Source: Legionella sp. (GTDB lineage Bacteria > Pseudomonadota > Gammaproteobacteria > Legionellales > Legionellaceae). From it: DNA of 64,000 bases. The stretch lies in the NCBI GenBank assembly GCA_002786205.1, contig PEQM01000039.1, positions 39,186-103,185 of the forward strand, given 5' to 3'. A program made the position numbers and the translations under genes. This document shows positions 41,552 to 50,052 of the stretch, piece after piece (positions within the stretch are counted from its first letter, which is position 1; each line of letters starts with the position of its first letter). Under the pieces are notes generated by a model, which did no database searches, had not been told where the DNA came from, and saw only the letters and a program-made list of their open reading frames with translations.

Positions 41552-41821
41552 TTGAACACCGCATTTAGAAAAACATTAAAAGCACAAGCGCATCATCTAA
41601 AGCCCGTAGTCTTATTGGGTGCCAAAGGACTAACCGAAGCAGTTATTGCTGAAACCGATGTCGCGCTGAATGCCCATGAGTTAATTAAAGTCAAAATTAA
41701 TGGCGCAGAAAAAGAAGATCGTATCGCTATGGCCACTGATCTGTGTGCCGCGCTACACGCAGAACTGGTACAAATGATCGGTAACACGGCTATCGTGTAT
41801 CGTAAAAACAAAGACGCTTAA
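41552..41821 (+). CDS. yhbY: CRM-domain RNA-binding protein YhbY
   Basis: Small RNA-binding protein associated with pre-50S ribosomes. The start codon is TTG at 41552, eleven bases after AGGAAAG. The 89 residues carry the CRM core LKPVVLLGAKGLTEAVIAE and the second part HELIKVKINGAEKEDR. It is divergent from rlmE across a 100-bp region, the conserved E. coli arrangement. Confidence 0.95.
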   Translation: MNTAFRKTLKAQAHHLKPVVLLGAKGLTEAVIAETDVALNAHELIKVKINGAEKEDRIAMATDLCAALHAELVQMIGNTAIVYRKNKDA

Positions 41822-41959
41822 CATGGTGAATAAGATGACAGAGTAATCACTATTGTATACACTACGTAATAGAAGTCCTTAGGAACGAGGTCTTGTTGCC
41901 ACGATGAGCAGGTATTGAGGCCAATAAAGACCAGGTTATTGACCCCAAAACCTATGCCC

Positions 41960-42520
41960 ATGATGATATTAAAACACATACCTAATGCCTTAACTCTTTT
42001 TCGATTACTCCTAATTGTTCCGTTTTTATTTTATTTATTTACTGACGAATACCCCAAAGCTTTTTATTTGTTTATTCTGGCTGGATTAACCGATTGTCTT
42101 GATGGATGGTTAGCTCGTCATTTTAGCTGGCAAAGCTTTTTTGGCTCTTTTGTCGATCCTTTAGCAGATAAGCTTTTAGTGGCCTCCAGCTTCATTTCTT
42201 TAGGCTTATTGGGTTTATTGCCTTGGTGGCTGGTTATTTTAGTCTTTTTACGTGATCTGTCCATTTCTATGGGTATCTTGAGCTGGTATTATCTGATTCG
42301 TCGCAAGCTGGATTTTGAACCAACCAGGCTTAGCAAGTTTAATACTTTATTACAACTGTTATTAGTGACTGTTTGCTTATTCGAGCTGGCTTATTTTAAA
42401 TACTCTCCTTATTTGACCAAGACACTCATCTATCTTACTTCATTAACAACATTAATTACCTATGCACAGTATTTATGGCTTGCATACCATAAGGCCTGGT
42501 CAAAAAAAGAATTAGTATGA
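41960..42520 (+). CDS. CDP-alcohol phosphatidyltransferase (PgsA-like)
   Basis: Membrane enzyme that transfers a phosphatidyl group from CDP-diacylglycerol to an alcohol, most likely glycerol 3-phosphate. The chosen start is ATG 41960 (MMILKHIPNALTLFR), 186 residues; a TTG at 41915 would add 15. The family motif is DCLDGWLARHFSWQSFFG followed by FVDPLADK, with all four aspartates in place. About five membrane helices are visible. Its stop overlaps the next start by 4 bp (ATGA), an unusual coupling of lipid synthesis with a replication regulator. It may be a PgsA paralogue. Confidence 0.87.
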   Translation: MMILKHIPNALTLFRLLLIVPFLFYLFTDEYPKAFYLFILAGLTDCLDGWLARHFSWQSFFGSFVDPLADKLLVASSFISLGLLGLLPWWLVILVFLRDLSISMGILSWYYLIRRKLDFEPTRLSKFNTLLQLLLVTVCLFELAYFKYSPYLTKTLIYLTSLTTLITYAQYLWLAYHKAWSKKELV

Positions 42521-43206
42521 TGAACAAGCAGTTAGCCTTAGCGATACAATTAAATGATGAAGCCACCTTAGATAATTTTAATTGGCATAATAATGATCTG
42601 GTAAAACAACAAATAGATGCCATGCTGTCTTGGCGTGGTGAAAAGATTCTTTATCTATGGGGCGCCTACGGCAGTGGCAAATCACACTTACTACAAGGCT
42701 GTTGCCAGGCTTTAAATGGATCACAATCAGCCATTTATCTGCCGTTGCGACTGCTAAAAGAATGGGGACCTCAATCAATAGAGGGCGTAGAAGATCAGGC
42801 TTTAGTGTGCATTGATGACATTGAGTCCATTGCAGCGGATAAGCAATGGGAAGAAGCCTTATTCCATTTGTATAATAAAGTAAAAGACAATGAGCAAACT
42901 CTGCTATTAATCTCTGCACTCAACCCACCGGCGACAAGCAGCATCCAGCTGGCTGATTTACGCTCCCGTTTAGGCTGGGGTCTTGTCATGCAACTGCACG
43001 AATTGAATGATGAAGAAAAAATCAATACCTTAAAAGCACTGGCTTTGGAGCGAGGTTTTGAACTGCCTCATAATGTCGGTCAATTTTTAATTAACCGTTG
43101 TTCAAGGAACATGCATGACCTTTGTGATTTGCTTGATCTTTTAGATAAAGCATCCTTGCAAGCTCAAAGAAAAATAACCATCCCTTTTATAAAGCATATC
43201 TTGTAA
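42517..43206 (+). CDS. hda: DnaA regulatory inactivator Hda
   Basis: AAA+ protein that, with the DNA-loaded sliding clamp, triggers hydrolysis of ATP on DnaA and so blocks over-initiation. The 229 residues have a clamp-binding type N-terminus (QLALAIQLND), Walker A GAYGSGKSH, a Walker B-like CIDDIE, and an arginine-finger region DLRSRLGWGL. It is shorter than DnaA and lacks the DnaA DNA-binding domain. Its 3' end overlaps the convergent gene by 20 bp. Confidence 0.94.
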   Translation: MMNKQLALAIQLNDEATLDNFNWHNNDLVKQQIDAMLSWRGEKILYLWGAYGSGKSHLLQGCCQALNGSQSAIYLPLRLLKEWGPQSIEGVEDQALVCIDDIESIAADKQWEEALFHLYNKVKDNEQTLLLISALNPPATSSIQLADLRSRLGWGLVMQLHELNDEEKINTLKALALERGFELPHNVGQFLINRCSRNMHDLCDLLDLLDKASLQAQRKITIPFIKHIL

Positions 43207-44281
43207 GTTCATTATGGCTATCTATTGTATTTTCAATGGCTGAAAGGTCTTGCTTCTCTCTTTGCTGTAACTTGTTTAGTTGACAAGAAAGCTGATTGAT
43301 TCCATCTAGTTGCACTCTCAGATGTTGTAGTTTTTCTTTTTCTTCCTGTAAATTGGCCGATGATATCACTGCCATTTTTTCTTCATCCAAACCAAAAAAA
43401 GAACTAAGAAGTCCCTCTAACGCGCTCTTCTCAACATACCAATAAAAAGCCAAAGCAGCACAGCCTACGGCCATGCTAAATAAAACCACCGGCAATGCTG
43501 CCGGCATCGATGCAGAAAAAAACAGGCTACAAACAAATAAGGCAACCGATTGCGCGGAAAAATAGCCGTTTGCAAAAAATAACAACCCTGCCAAGCCTAT
43601 TAAGCTATTTTTTATAACAGCCATTCTTGTATCTTGCAGTATGGTTTCCAATTGTTTATTAAATGCTTCAAGCGCCTCCATACTCTCTTCTAATAAAGCA
43701 ATGCCTGCTAATAAATGCACTAATTTTTCAGCTGATTGCTCAGCCCAATGACACTGCATGATAAGCTTACTAATGCCCTTTATTTCATCAAATTGTGAGA
43801 CATACAGTGTCAATAATTCCGATTGATCCTGCCACTCAATACCCAAAGCTTTAGAGATAGATGCCCAGTGAAAACTATAAAAAATAGCGACAGACAAAGC
43901 AGAGAAAAGGATTCCCGTTGAAAAGATCAATGAAGAAGGCAATAAAAACAAACCAAGCAAGGTAGTAATACCATCAAACCCTTCGCACGCAGCAACCAAA
44001 GCACCGACAAAAAGCACCCCATAAAACATAGAGTAATCGAAGGCGTTAGCCTGAGAAGTGCTGATTTCGGCTGTTACATCGGCAAGGAAAGTCTGACGCA
44101 ATGCCCTTAAAGATTGGAGACGTGCAGAAACCTTCTCCCATTCACGTTGTTGTTGCTCTGGCTCCAAAGAAAACAACAGCATGGAAGGCTTGTAATGGTT
44201 TAGACTCTCTTTGCTTTTTTTATTTTCCCCTTCTTTAAAAAAAGTGACCCCTGAAGAAGGAAAAAAGAAGGAACGCGCCAT
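43187..44281 (-). CDS. Membrane/coiled-coil hypothetical protein (effector candidate)
   Basis: No family recognised. The start at ATG 44281 (MARSFFFPSSG) is uncertain; an in-frame TTG lies at 44308 and a later ATG at 44182. The 364 residues contain a soluble N-terminus, a hydrophobic hairpin at about 85-145, a charged helical part of some 80 residues, a second hydrophobic block at about 230-290, then a heptad-rich coiled coil (NLQEEKEKLQHLRVQLDGIN) to the end. Hairpin/coiled-coil/hairpin proteins of this size are typical of Legionella effectors that embed in host membranes. The protein 1.8 kb away at 46030-47184 has a similar plan. Function unknown. Confidence 0.65.
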   Translation of the reverse strand: MARSFFFPSSGVTFFKEGENKKSKESLNHYKPSMLLFSLEPEQQQREWEKVSARLQSLRALRQTFLADVTAEISTSQANAFDYSMFYGVLFVGALVAACEGFDGITTLLGLFLLPSSLIFSTGILFSALSVAIFYSFHWASISKALGIEWQDQSELLTLYVSQFDEIKGISKLIMQCHWAEQSAEKLVHLLAGIALLEESMEALEAFNKQLETILQDTRMAVIKNSLIGLAGLLFFANGYFSAQSVALFVCSLFFSASMPAALPVVLFSMAVGCAALAFYWYVEKSALEGLLSSFFGLDEEKMAVISSANLQEEKEKLQHLRVQLDGINQLSCQLNKLQQREKQDLSAIENTIDSHNELTRYAL

Positions 44282-44335
44282 AAATGGACAGCCTACTCGT
44301 AAGAACAAATCGACACTTAGTATAATATTTAATCA

Positions 44336-44364
44336 AGGCCATGTAAAGAGGGATTACATGGCCT
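44336..44364 (-). terminator. Perfect 11-bp hairpin after the POT transporter
   Basis: AGGCCATGTAA (44336-44346) pairs perfectly with TTACATGGCCT (44354-44364), loop AGAGGGA. It lies 25 bp beyond the transporter stop and 55 bp before the next minus-strand start. The following minus-strand bases (TGATTAAATATT) are only moderately T-rich, so it may be a leaky terminator or a processing hairpin. Confidence 0.5.
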
Positions 44365-44388
44365 GCTTGCAAAGTGTCTCTAGAACTA

Positions 44389-45882
44389 TCAAGAGACATT
44401 GGATACAGACAAAACCAGCGGAGGCTCTACTTCCGAAGCCTCTGTAGTTGAAACCATATAGCGGCATAACAAAGGAGAAAGAACCCACATACCGGCCGAG
44501 ATGAGCAAGGTTACCAAGCCAATACAACCAAAGACATCGGTATAAATCATTAAAGAATCAATACCGGGTTTAATATGAGTCGGCAAAGCCGTGTACGATG
44601 CCACGCTTGCACCTAAAAAACCGGCTACGGCGGTGGTTAAAAACCACATTCCCATGACAAAACCGGCAATAGCAGCAGGCACAAGCTCAGCAACCATGGC
44701 CACACCTAAAGCAGAAACCAACAGCTCCCCTATGCTTTGTAGCAAATAACTGCCTACCAACCACCAGGAAGAAACCATGCCACTGCCATTATCACTGTAG
44801 CGAGAAATATAAAGTATTAAAAAACTAAAACCACACAAGGTCATCCCCAGAGCAAATTTTTGAGGCACGGCAAAATGAATTTTTTTATGGTGTAATTTTT
44901 TATAAATCGAAGCCAACACGGGGCTCATGATGATTATCCAAATAGGATTTAAAGCTTGAAAACTTTGCGGATTTATTGCCAATCCGAAAAAATAGGCGGA
45001 TACATTATTCACCGCAAACAAGTTCAATGAGGTTGGCATTTGCTGATATAGAGTGAAAAACAAAATGGCTTCCAACATAAGTACCATTGCAATCAGCATC
45101 TTAATCCGTGTTGATCTATTTTCTTTCCACATCAAATACAGGTAACAACTGCCGACCACAACCATGACCAAAACTAATAAATTTTTAGTTAAGGCCACAT
45201 GCTGTAGTAAGTAAGCCACACAAAACACACTCAAAACAATCAGGGCACCTAAAAACGCCCATTGTATGAAAGAAATGGATTTCTCATCCGCAGGTATTGC
45301 AATGGAGGCAATGGATTGCTTACGCCAGACATAATTAGCCAAACCTAAAACCAATCCCAGTGCGCTGAGCATATACGCAGGAGAATAACCATAACGACTG
45401 GCAATCAATGGCCCTAAAAATAAAGCAAACATGGAGCCTATGTTTACTGACATATAGTATAGGGTGAAGCCACCGTGTAATCGGGGATCCTGCTTTGCAT
45501 AACATTTGGATAATAAGTTGGCGGGATTGGCTTTAAACAAGCCGTTACCGATGCAAATAAGTCCTAAGGCAATAAAAACATTATCCGAATTGGCGAATGC
45601 CAGACTGGCATAACCAACAATAAGAACAACCAAGCCTATCATGATAGTGCGCTTTGTGCCTAAGAGATGATCGCCCAAATAGCCACCAACCACCACTAAG
45701 CCATACACTAAGGCGGAAAAAGCACCAAAGGTATAATAAGCATCTGTCTCGCTGTAACCTAAAAAGCGAATGAAATATAAGGTAATAATACCCTGAACCG
45801 TATAAAAACCAAACCGCTCCCACAACTCCAGCATAAAAATCATATGAAATGCACGCGGTTGTTCACGAAAAAGAGCAAGCAT
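44389..45882 (-). CDS. POT/PTR2-family proton-dependent oligopeptide transporter
   Basis: Major facilitator carrier that imports di- and tripeptides with protons. The 497 residues have about 14 membrane helices. MLELWERFGFYTVQG near residue 17-31 is the ExxERFxYY-type proton and ligand motif, GYLGDHLLGTKRTI the family loop, and GNGLFKANPANLLSKCY a second conserved element. AAGGAAAAG before the ATG at 45882 supports the start. Legionella lives on host amino acids and peptides, so peptide uptake suits its lifestyle. Substrate range is not predictable from the sequence. Confidence 0.92.
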   Translation of the reverse strand: MLALFREQPRAFHMIFMLELWERFGFYTVQGIITLYFIRFLGYSETDAYYTFGAFSALVYGLVVVGGYLGDHLLGTKRTIMIGLVVLIVGYASLAFANSDNVFIALGLICIGNGLFKANPANLLSKCYAKQDPRLHGGFTLYYMSVNIGSMFALFLGPLIASRYGYSPAYMLSALGLVLGLANYVWRKQSIASIAIPADEKSISFIQWAFLGALIVLSVFCVAYLLQHVALTKNLLVLVMVVVGSCYLYLMWKENRSTRIKMLIAMVLMLEAILFFTLYQQMPTSLNLFAVNNVSAYFFGLAINPQSFQALNPIWIIIMSPVLASIYKKLHHKKIHFAVPQKFALGMTLCGFSFLILYISRYSDNGSGMVSSWWLVGSYLLQSIGELLVSALGVAMVAELVPAAIAGFVMGMWFLTTAVAGFLGASVASYTALPTHIKPGIDSLMIYTDVFGCIGLVTLLISAGMWVLSPLLCRYMVSTTEASEVEPPLVLSVSNVS

Positions 45883-46029
45883 AACTTTTCCTTAGTTTTA
45901 TCCGGCTTACATTCCAAATTAAAGGAAATTATTTTTTTGTGCAATGGATAAATACAATAATTTTTTATCAGGCATGCAGGGAATTCCAGGGCGTGTTGAC
46001 CATTGGTCCCCAGCGCCCTATAACTTGCC

Positions 46030-47184
46030 TCATGGCGAGAGACTTTTTACGTCCTCACTTTCAGGCTCTTTATCGACGACAGGATGAGAGAGAAAACGAC
46101 CCTGAGCCGGGATGGCTTCTGGTGTATTCTGAGGATGGTTAACTGCTGTTGTAGAGCGTTCTGATAGGATAGATTGCTTAGTTAGTGCTTTTTGTATTTT
46201 ATAGTCAGATGATAATTCGATAAGAGGCTGCTCCTCATCGGATAACTTTTCAGCTGGATTCAAGGTGCTTTCTGTCTTTTTTCCCATCCATTTACCCAAG
46301 TGGTAAAGCGAGGGGACTAAAAAATAAGCGACCCCGAATAAAGCGGTTCCGGCCAGAAAGGCCATCCCGACTGGAGGAAAAAAAACAGCTGTCACTAGCC
46401 CAATAACGGTTAAAGAAGCAAAAAAAACACGAGCACAACGGCCTCTGATTTCTTCTCCACTTAATTTTTCTGTCGCCTGCCTGTTTTCAGACAGCTGACG
46501 CTGCAAGTCCTGAAGCAAAGCGGTTTGACTCACCCAGGCAGCATCCAGCTTTGCTACCTCATCAGCCATAAGGTCTAGATCTTGAGTGCATTTATTCGCT
46601 AGCTGTTGCATTAGCTCTGAGGCTTGTTGTTGTATATTGCCTAGGTCTTTTTCGGCTATAACCAGCGCCTCATCTAACTCCGTTTTCTTTTTCGCTAAGA
46701 TCTTAAGCTCAGAAACAACTTGTACCAGAAAAAAAGCACTGCTGACCAATGCGATTCCGGCCATAACAAAGGCGATAATAGGCGCTGCCGGAGGAAATAA
46801 AAGACAAGTCAGCGACAAACCCAACAACAGAGCCGAACGACTCCATTGCGCCCCGTTCCCCCATGTGAACGGGAGTTTGTATCCCAATAAGTAAGCATAT
46901 AAATACAGCGAAGGGATTTGAAGAAAATCAAATACTGCCAATCCCAATCCGGCAGCATGCAAATCCTCAACAACAGCAGGTCTGGCGTGACTCAAGGTTG
47001 CAGAAGCGTCTCCTGTTTTGACAACAGCACTGCCGCCACGATGAAGATTATCCATCATGCGCTGATAACCAGACAATCGAATCAGCAAATCTTTAGTTAC
47101 CGCATCATCCGCCAAGGAATCCTGGTAGGAAAAGTTTTGCTGTATTTCTTGTAATTTTTGGAGCAACTCATCTTTGGATTTCAT
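46030..47184 (-). CDS. Membrane-hairpin/coiled-coil hypothetical protein (effector candidate)
   Basis: The start is placed at ATG 47184 (MKSKDELLQKLQEI); the frame is open to a TTG at 47250 and no good ribosome site marks either. The 384 residues comprise an N-terminal helical region, hydrophobic stretches at about 78-95 and 112-150, a 100-residue coiled coil (LAKKKTELDEALVIAEKDLG onward), a second hydrophobic hairpin at about 268-305, and a disordered Ser/Pro/Glu-rich tail ending SEDVKSLSP. The Glu-rich polar tail fits a Dot/Icm signal. I do not know the family; in L. pneumophila a few effector genes lie in roughly this area, but I cannot establish correspondence. Confidence 0.65.
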   Translation of the reverse strand: MKSKDELLQKLQEIQQNFSYQDSLADDAVTKDLLIRLSGYQRMMDNLHRGGSAVVKTGDASATLSHARPAVVEDLHAAGLGLAVFDFLQIPSLYLYAYLLGYKLPFTWGNGAQWSRSALLLGLSLTCLLFPPAAPIIAFVMAGIALVSSAFFLVQVVSELKILAKKKTELDEALVIAEKDLGNIQQQASELMQQLANKCTQDLDLMADEVAKLDAAWVSQTALLQDLQRQLSENRQATEKLSGEEIRGRCARVFFASLTVIGLVTAVFFPPVGMAFLAGTALFGVAYFLVPSLYHLGKWMGKKTESTLNPAEKLSDEEQPLIELSSDYKIQKALTKQSILSERSTTAVNHPQNTPEAIPAQGRFLSHPVVDKEPESEDVKSLSP

Positions 47185-47317
47185 GATTAAATTAACGCAA
47201 AAAGCCCTCTCGTTGGTCTTATTTACTAATAATAGCACAATACTGACCAAAATAAGTTCCCACCATCAGCAGCGCCTTGCTTTTAGTTTTTACTTGCCAA
47301 GATAAAAGAAAGTCCAC

Positions 47318-47332
47318 TATAGTGACACTATA
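47318..47332 (+). promoter_or_regulatory. Palindromic operator in the patatin promoter
   Basis: TATAGTG-A-CACTATA is a perfect 7-1-7 palindrome, and CACTATA is also directly repeated (47315-47321 and 47326-47332). A promoter TTGCCA (47294-47299), 18-bp spacer, TATAGT (47318-47323) places the -10 inside the palindrome, 40 bp before the patatin start. A dimeric regulator binding here would occlude RNA polymerase. Confidence 0.45.
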
Positions 47333-47362
47333 CTTTTTCATAGGACTGAATCACTTTACATT

Positions 47363-48475
47363 ATGACTCAAAAAGCATTGTATTTGGCAGGCGGTGGCGC
47401 CAGGGGCGCCTATCAGGCTGGCGTTTTAAAAGCAATCCATCAGATTCTTCAGGTTAAAAAAATACCTTTTGACACCTTAACTGGCGTTAGTGTGGGCAGT
47501 ATTAACGCGGTTGTACTGGCAGAACAAGCCGATGATTTTCCTAACGCCATAGAGAAGATAGAAAATTTATGGGGAGAAATTCATTGTCAACAAATCTATA
47601 AAACCAGCAACTATGAATTAAGCAAATCCGTATTACGTAATTTAAGTACGCTGGTTATAAAACAACAAAAAAGTGGTTTTTTACTTGATACCTCTCCCTT
47701 ACACCAATTTCTCGATGACCATGTTGATTTTTCACGCATAGAGCAACACATTACAAACGGCACTTTGTCTGCGTTGGAAGTCATTGCCTCCTGTTATGAG
47801 CGACAACAAAGCCATTCTTTTTATATGCATCACAATCATCAATTTCCTGATTGGCAATTGCCAAGACATGTAGGACAGCGCAGCCTAATTCAGGCAGAGC
47901 ATGTGCTGGCTTCCAGCGCTCTGCCTCTTTTTTTCCCCACTGTACCCTTGGCAGGATTGCATTATGGCGATGGCAGCATGGGTTTAATTACGCCCTTGCG
48001 CGGCCCTATTCGTTTTAACGTGGACCAAATCATGATTCTGGGTACTCGAGAATTTCCAGAAGGCTACACCTCTTCTGCACCATCAACCCAGGTGATCCCT
48101 TTTGCTCGTGTACTGGCTACTTTACTCAGTAATTTATTTCTTGATACCCTGGATAGGGACATAGAAACAGTCAATCGCATGAACGAAATTGCCCGCATGC
48201 TGTCTATCTGGAATAAACATCGTTCACCTTGGCGACCGATCTCTACTTTGTATTTAAGACCCCTTCAACCCATATCAATACTGGCCACCAAACATTATGA
48301 AACCATGCCCGCTTTATTAAGGTACATGCTTAATGTACTCGGTTCTAACAAAAAATCAGGTGACTTATTAAGTTTTCTGTTATTTGAAAAAGAGTTTACA
48401 CGGGAGCTCATTACCATGGGCTATGATGACACCATGAAAAACACCAAAGAAGTTGAAGCTTTTTTTGCCGCATAA
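47363..48475 (+). CDS. Patatin-like phospholipase
   Basis: Predicted Ser-Asp dyad lipid acyl hydrolase. Of the 370 residues, GGGARGAYQAG (10-20) is the oxyanion-hole motif, GVSVG (41-45) holds nucleophile S43, and YGDGS (D203) supplies the aspartate. There is no signal peptide. The C-terminal 120 residues are helical. Legionella has many patatin-like proteins, including the effector VipD, but this one is the short, widespread bacterial type and may be a housekeeping phospholipase. It stands alone, divergent from the coiled-coil gene, with a palindromic promoter site. Confidence 0.9.
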   Translation: MTQKALYLAGGGARGAYQAGVLKAIHQILQVKKIPFDTLTGVSVGSINAVVLAEQADDFPNAIEKIENLWGEIHCQQIYKTSNYELSKSVLRNLSTLVIKQQKSGFLLDTSPLHQFLDDHVDFSRIEQHITNGTLSALEVIASCYERQQSHSFYMHHNHQFPDWQLPRHVGQRSLIQAEHVLASSALPLFFPTVPLAGLHYGDGSMGLITPLRGPIRFNVDQIMILGTREFPEGYTSSAPSTQVIPFARVLATLLSNLFLDTLDRDIETVNRMNEIARMLSIWNKHRSPWRPISTLYLRPLQPISILATKHYETMPALLRYMLNVLGSNKKSGDLLSFLLFEKEFTRELITMGYDDTMKNTKEVEAFFAA

Positions 48476-48525
48476 TCCAAAGTCTGCTGAGATTTTATTT
48501 CCTTGCCCATTTGACAATCTGCGGC

Positions 48526-49332
48526 CTACTTTCCTGCACAGGCAAGGCGCGAGCTGACCAGTAATTTTGTTTCAGGTTGAATCTTATGCCACTGTGCAAA
48601 AGCAGCTGCAGCCTGCTCTATTAACATACCCAAACCATCTGTAGCCTCACACTGATGTGCACGCGCATAACGAACAAAGGCCGTGTCCTGGCTTAACTGG
48701 TAATTCAGATCATAGCAAAAAGGCCGAGCAGCCAGTAGCACTGGCGGCCACTCTACAGGAGAAGAGCTCATTTCTGAAGCCGTGGCATTGATAATCAGAT
48801 CAAAGTGGTCTTTGACGTTATGCCATGGCAAGCATTCAACCTGAGGAAATGCTGCTTGTATGGCTACAAGAGAAGCGACACTGCGATTCATAAGGCAAAG
48901 CGTTTTCGGTTGCATAGCCAATAAAGAGGGTATAATTCCGCAAGCGGCCCCCCCTGCGCCCACGATAAGAATTTTTAATGCAGAAACCGCACAGTAACGT
49001 AACAAATCAGTCACCAAACCAATTCCATCCGTATTGTCTGCATGCAATACCCCATTCTGATACCATAAGGTATTGGCTGCTCTTGCCTGCTGACAGCGAG
49101 GAGTGTGAACACTGGCCAATGCAAAAGCTCTTTTTTTAAAAGGCAAAGTGACGTTCAAACCCCGGCCCTGGTTATTAAAAAATTCAGTAATTTGTTGCTC
49201 AAATAAAACATCATCGCCTTGAATTGTGCTGTAAGACAGCGCTACATTATGTTGTTTTGCAAAATAATGATGAATGACTGGAGACAGACTATGGGCAACA
49301 GGATTCCCTATAACGGCATATGGAGTAAGCAC
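48526..49332 (-). CDS. aroE: Shikimate 5-dehydrogenase
   Basis: NADPH-dependent reduction of 3-dehydroshikimate to shikimate in aromatic synthesis. The start is GTG at 49332, five bases after GAGGGG. The 268 residues have AVIGNPVAHSLSPVIHHYF for substrate, NVTLPFKK with the catalytic Lys, DNTDGIGL with the Asp, and the nucleotide loop VGAGGAACG. Its 5' end overlaps the divergent 2H-phosphoesterase gene by about 42 bp. Confidence 0.96.
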   Translation of the reverse strand: MLTPYAVIGNPVAHSLSPVIHHYFAKQHNVALSYSTIQGDDVLFEQQITEFFNNQGRGLNVTLPFKKRAFALASVHTPRCQQARAANTLWYQNGVLHADNTDGIGLVTDLLRYCAVSALKILIVGAGGAACGIIPSLLAMQPKTLCLMNRSVASLVAIQAAFPQVECLPWHNVKDHFDLIINATASEMSSSPVEWPPVLLAARPFCYDLNYQLSQDTAFVRYARAHQCEATDGLGMLIEQAAAAFAQWHKIQPETKLLVSSRLACAGK

Positions 49333-50052
49333 TTGATCCCCTCTTTACTAGTGTATGGCTTTTGCTGTTACCTGAATCTGGTTCATGCAGCAGAGCGGGT
49401 CTTTATTAATGTATACCTAAAACCCCATTCAGATCATGTCATAGTCGAGCATATTAAAGCCTTTAATCAATTTTGGGCAACACAAAAAGCGCCGATGTCA
49501 TCTGTCAGCCCTTATTTGACACACTACCCTGCTCATATTACGTTGTATTTGGCGCATTATAACCAAAAGCAACTGCCCACCCTCCTTTACAGAATAAACC
49601 GCCTGGCACAACAAGAACGCAGCCTGAAAGTCGATGCCGAGCCATTTCGTGTTGGTGCTGGCGCCTATATCATGTTAGGGATAAAAAAAAGCCAATCCTT
49701 GCAAAGCTTAAGTGATCGCATTGTTTTTTTATTAAAGGATTTGCGCGATCACAAGGCCTCCATCCCTGCCTGGGCAGCCCAAGACCAAAACCGGCAAGAA
49801 CTCTTTTCACTCTATGGCAGTCCGGGTGTTTTGGCACGATATGAACCTCATGTCTCTGTTTTAGCCGCCCCTTCCCATTTAAAAGCACAACAAAATCTTC
49901 ACCAATGGCAACAAGCGGTTGCTCTGTTTAATCAACATACATCGATACAGCCCAGTGGGATTATGGATACCTTGGCCGTGGGCATAGCCAATGAAGAAGG
50001 CCAAATCATAGCAGAATTGGCCTCTTATCATTTAAACACTTCACTAGGGTAA
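49291..50052 (+). CDS. Exported 2H-phosphoesterase-family protein
   Basis: The start is ATG 49291, with GGAGA six bases upstream; a longer frame exists but lies deeper inside aroE. The 253 residues begin with a signal peptide (basic start, hydrophobic core LIPSLLVYGFCCYLNLVHA, likely cleavage after VHA). The two H-x-T/S motifs, HITLY (H82) and HVSVL (H187), stand about 105 residues apart, the mark of the 2H superfamily of 2'-5' RNA ligase/cyclic phosphodiesterase proteins. Most relatives are cytoplasmic, so a periplasmic or secreted form is unusual; Legionella's type II system secretes several nucleases. Substrate unknown. The 3' end overlaps pepN by 9 bp. Confidence 0.8.
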   Translation: MGNRIPYNGIWSKHLIPSLLVYGFCCYLNLVHAAERVFINVYLKPHSDHVIVEHIKAFNQFWATQKAPMSSVSPYLTHYPAHITLYLAHYNQKQLPTLLYRINRLAQQERSLKVDAEPFRVGAGAYIMLGIKKSQSLQSLSDRIVFLLKDLRDHKASIPAWAAQDQNRQELFSLYGSPGVLARYEPHVSVLAAPSHLKAQQNLHQWQQAVALFNQHTSIQPSGIMDTLAVGIANEEGQIIAELASYHLNTSLG

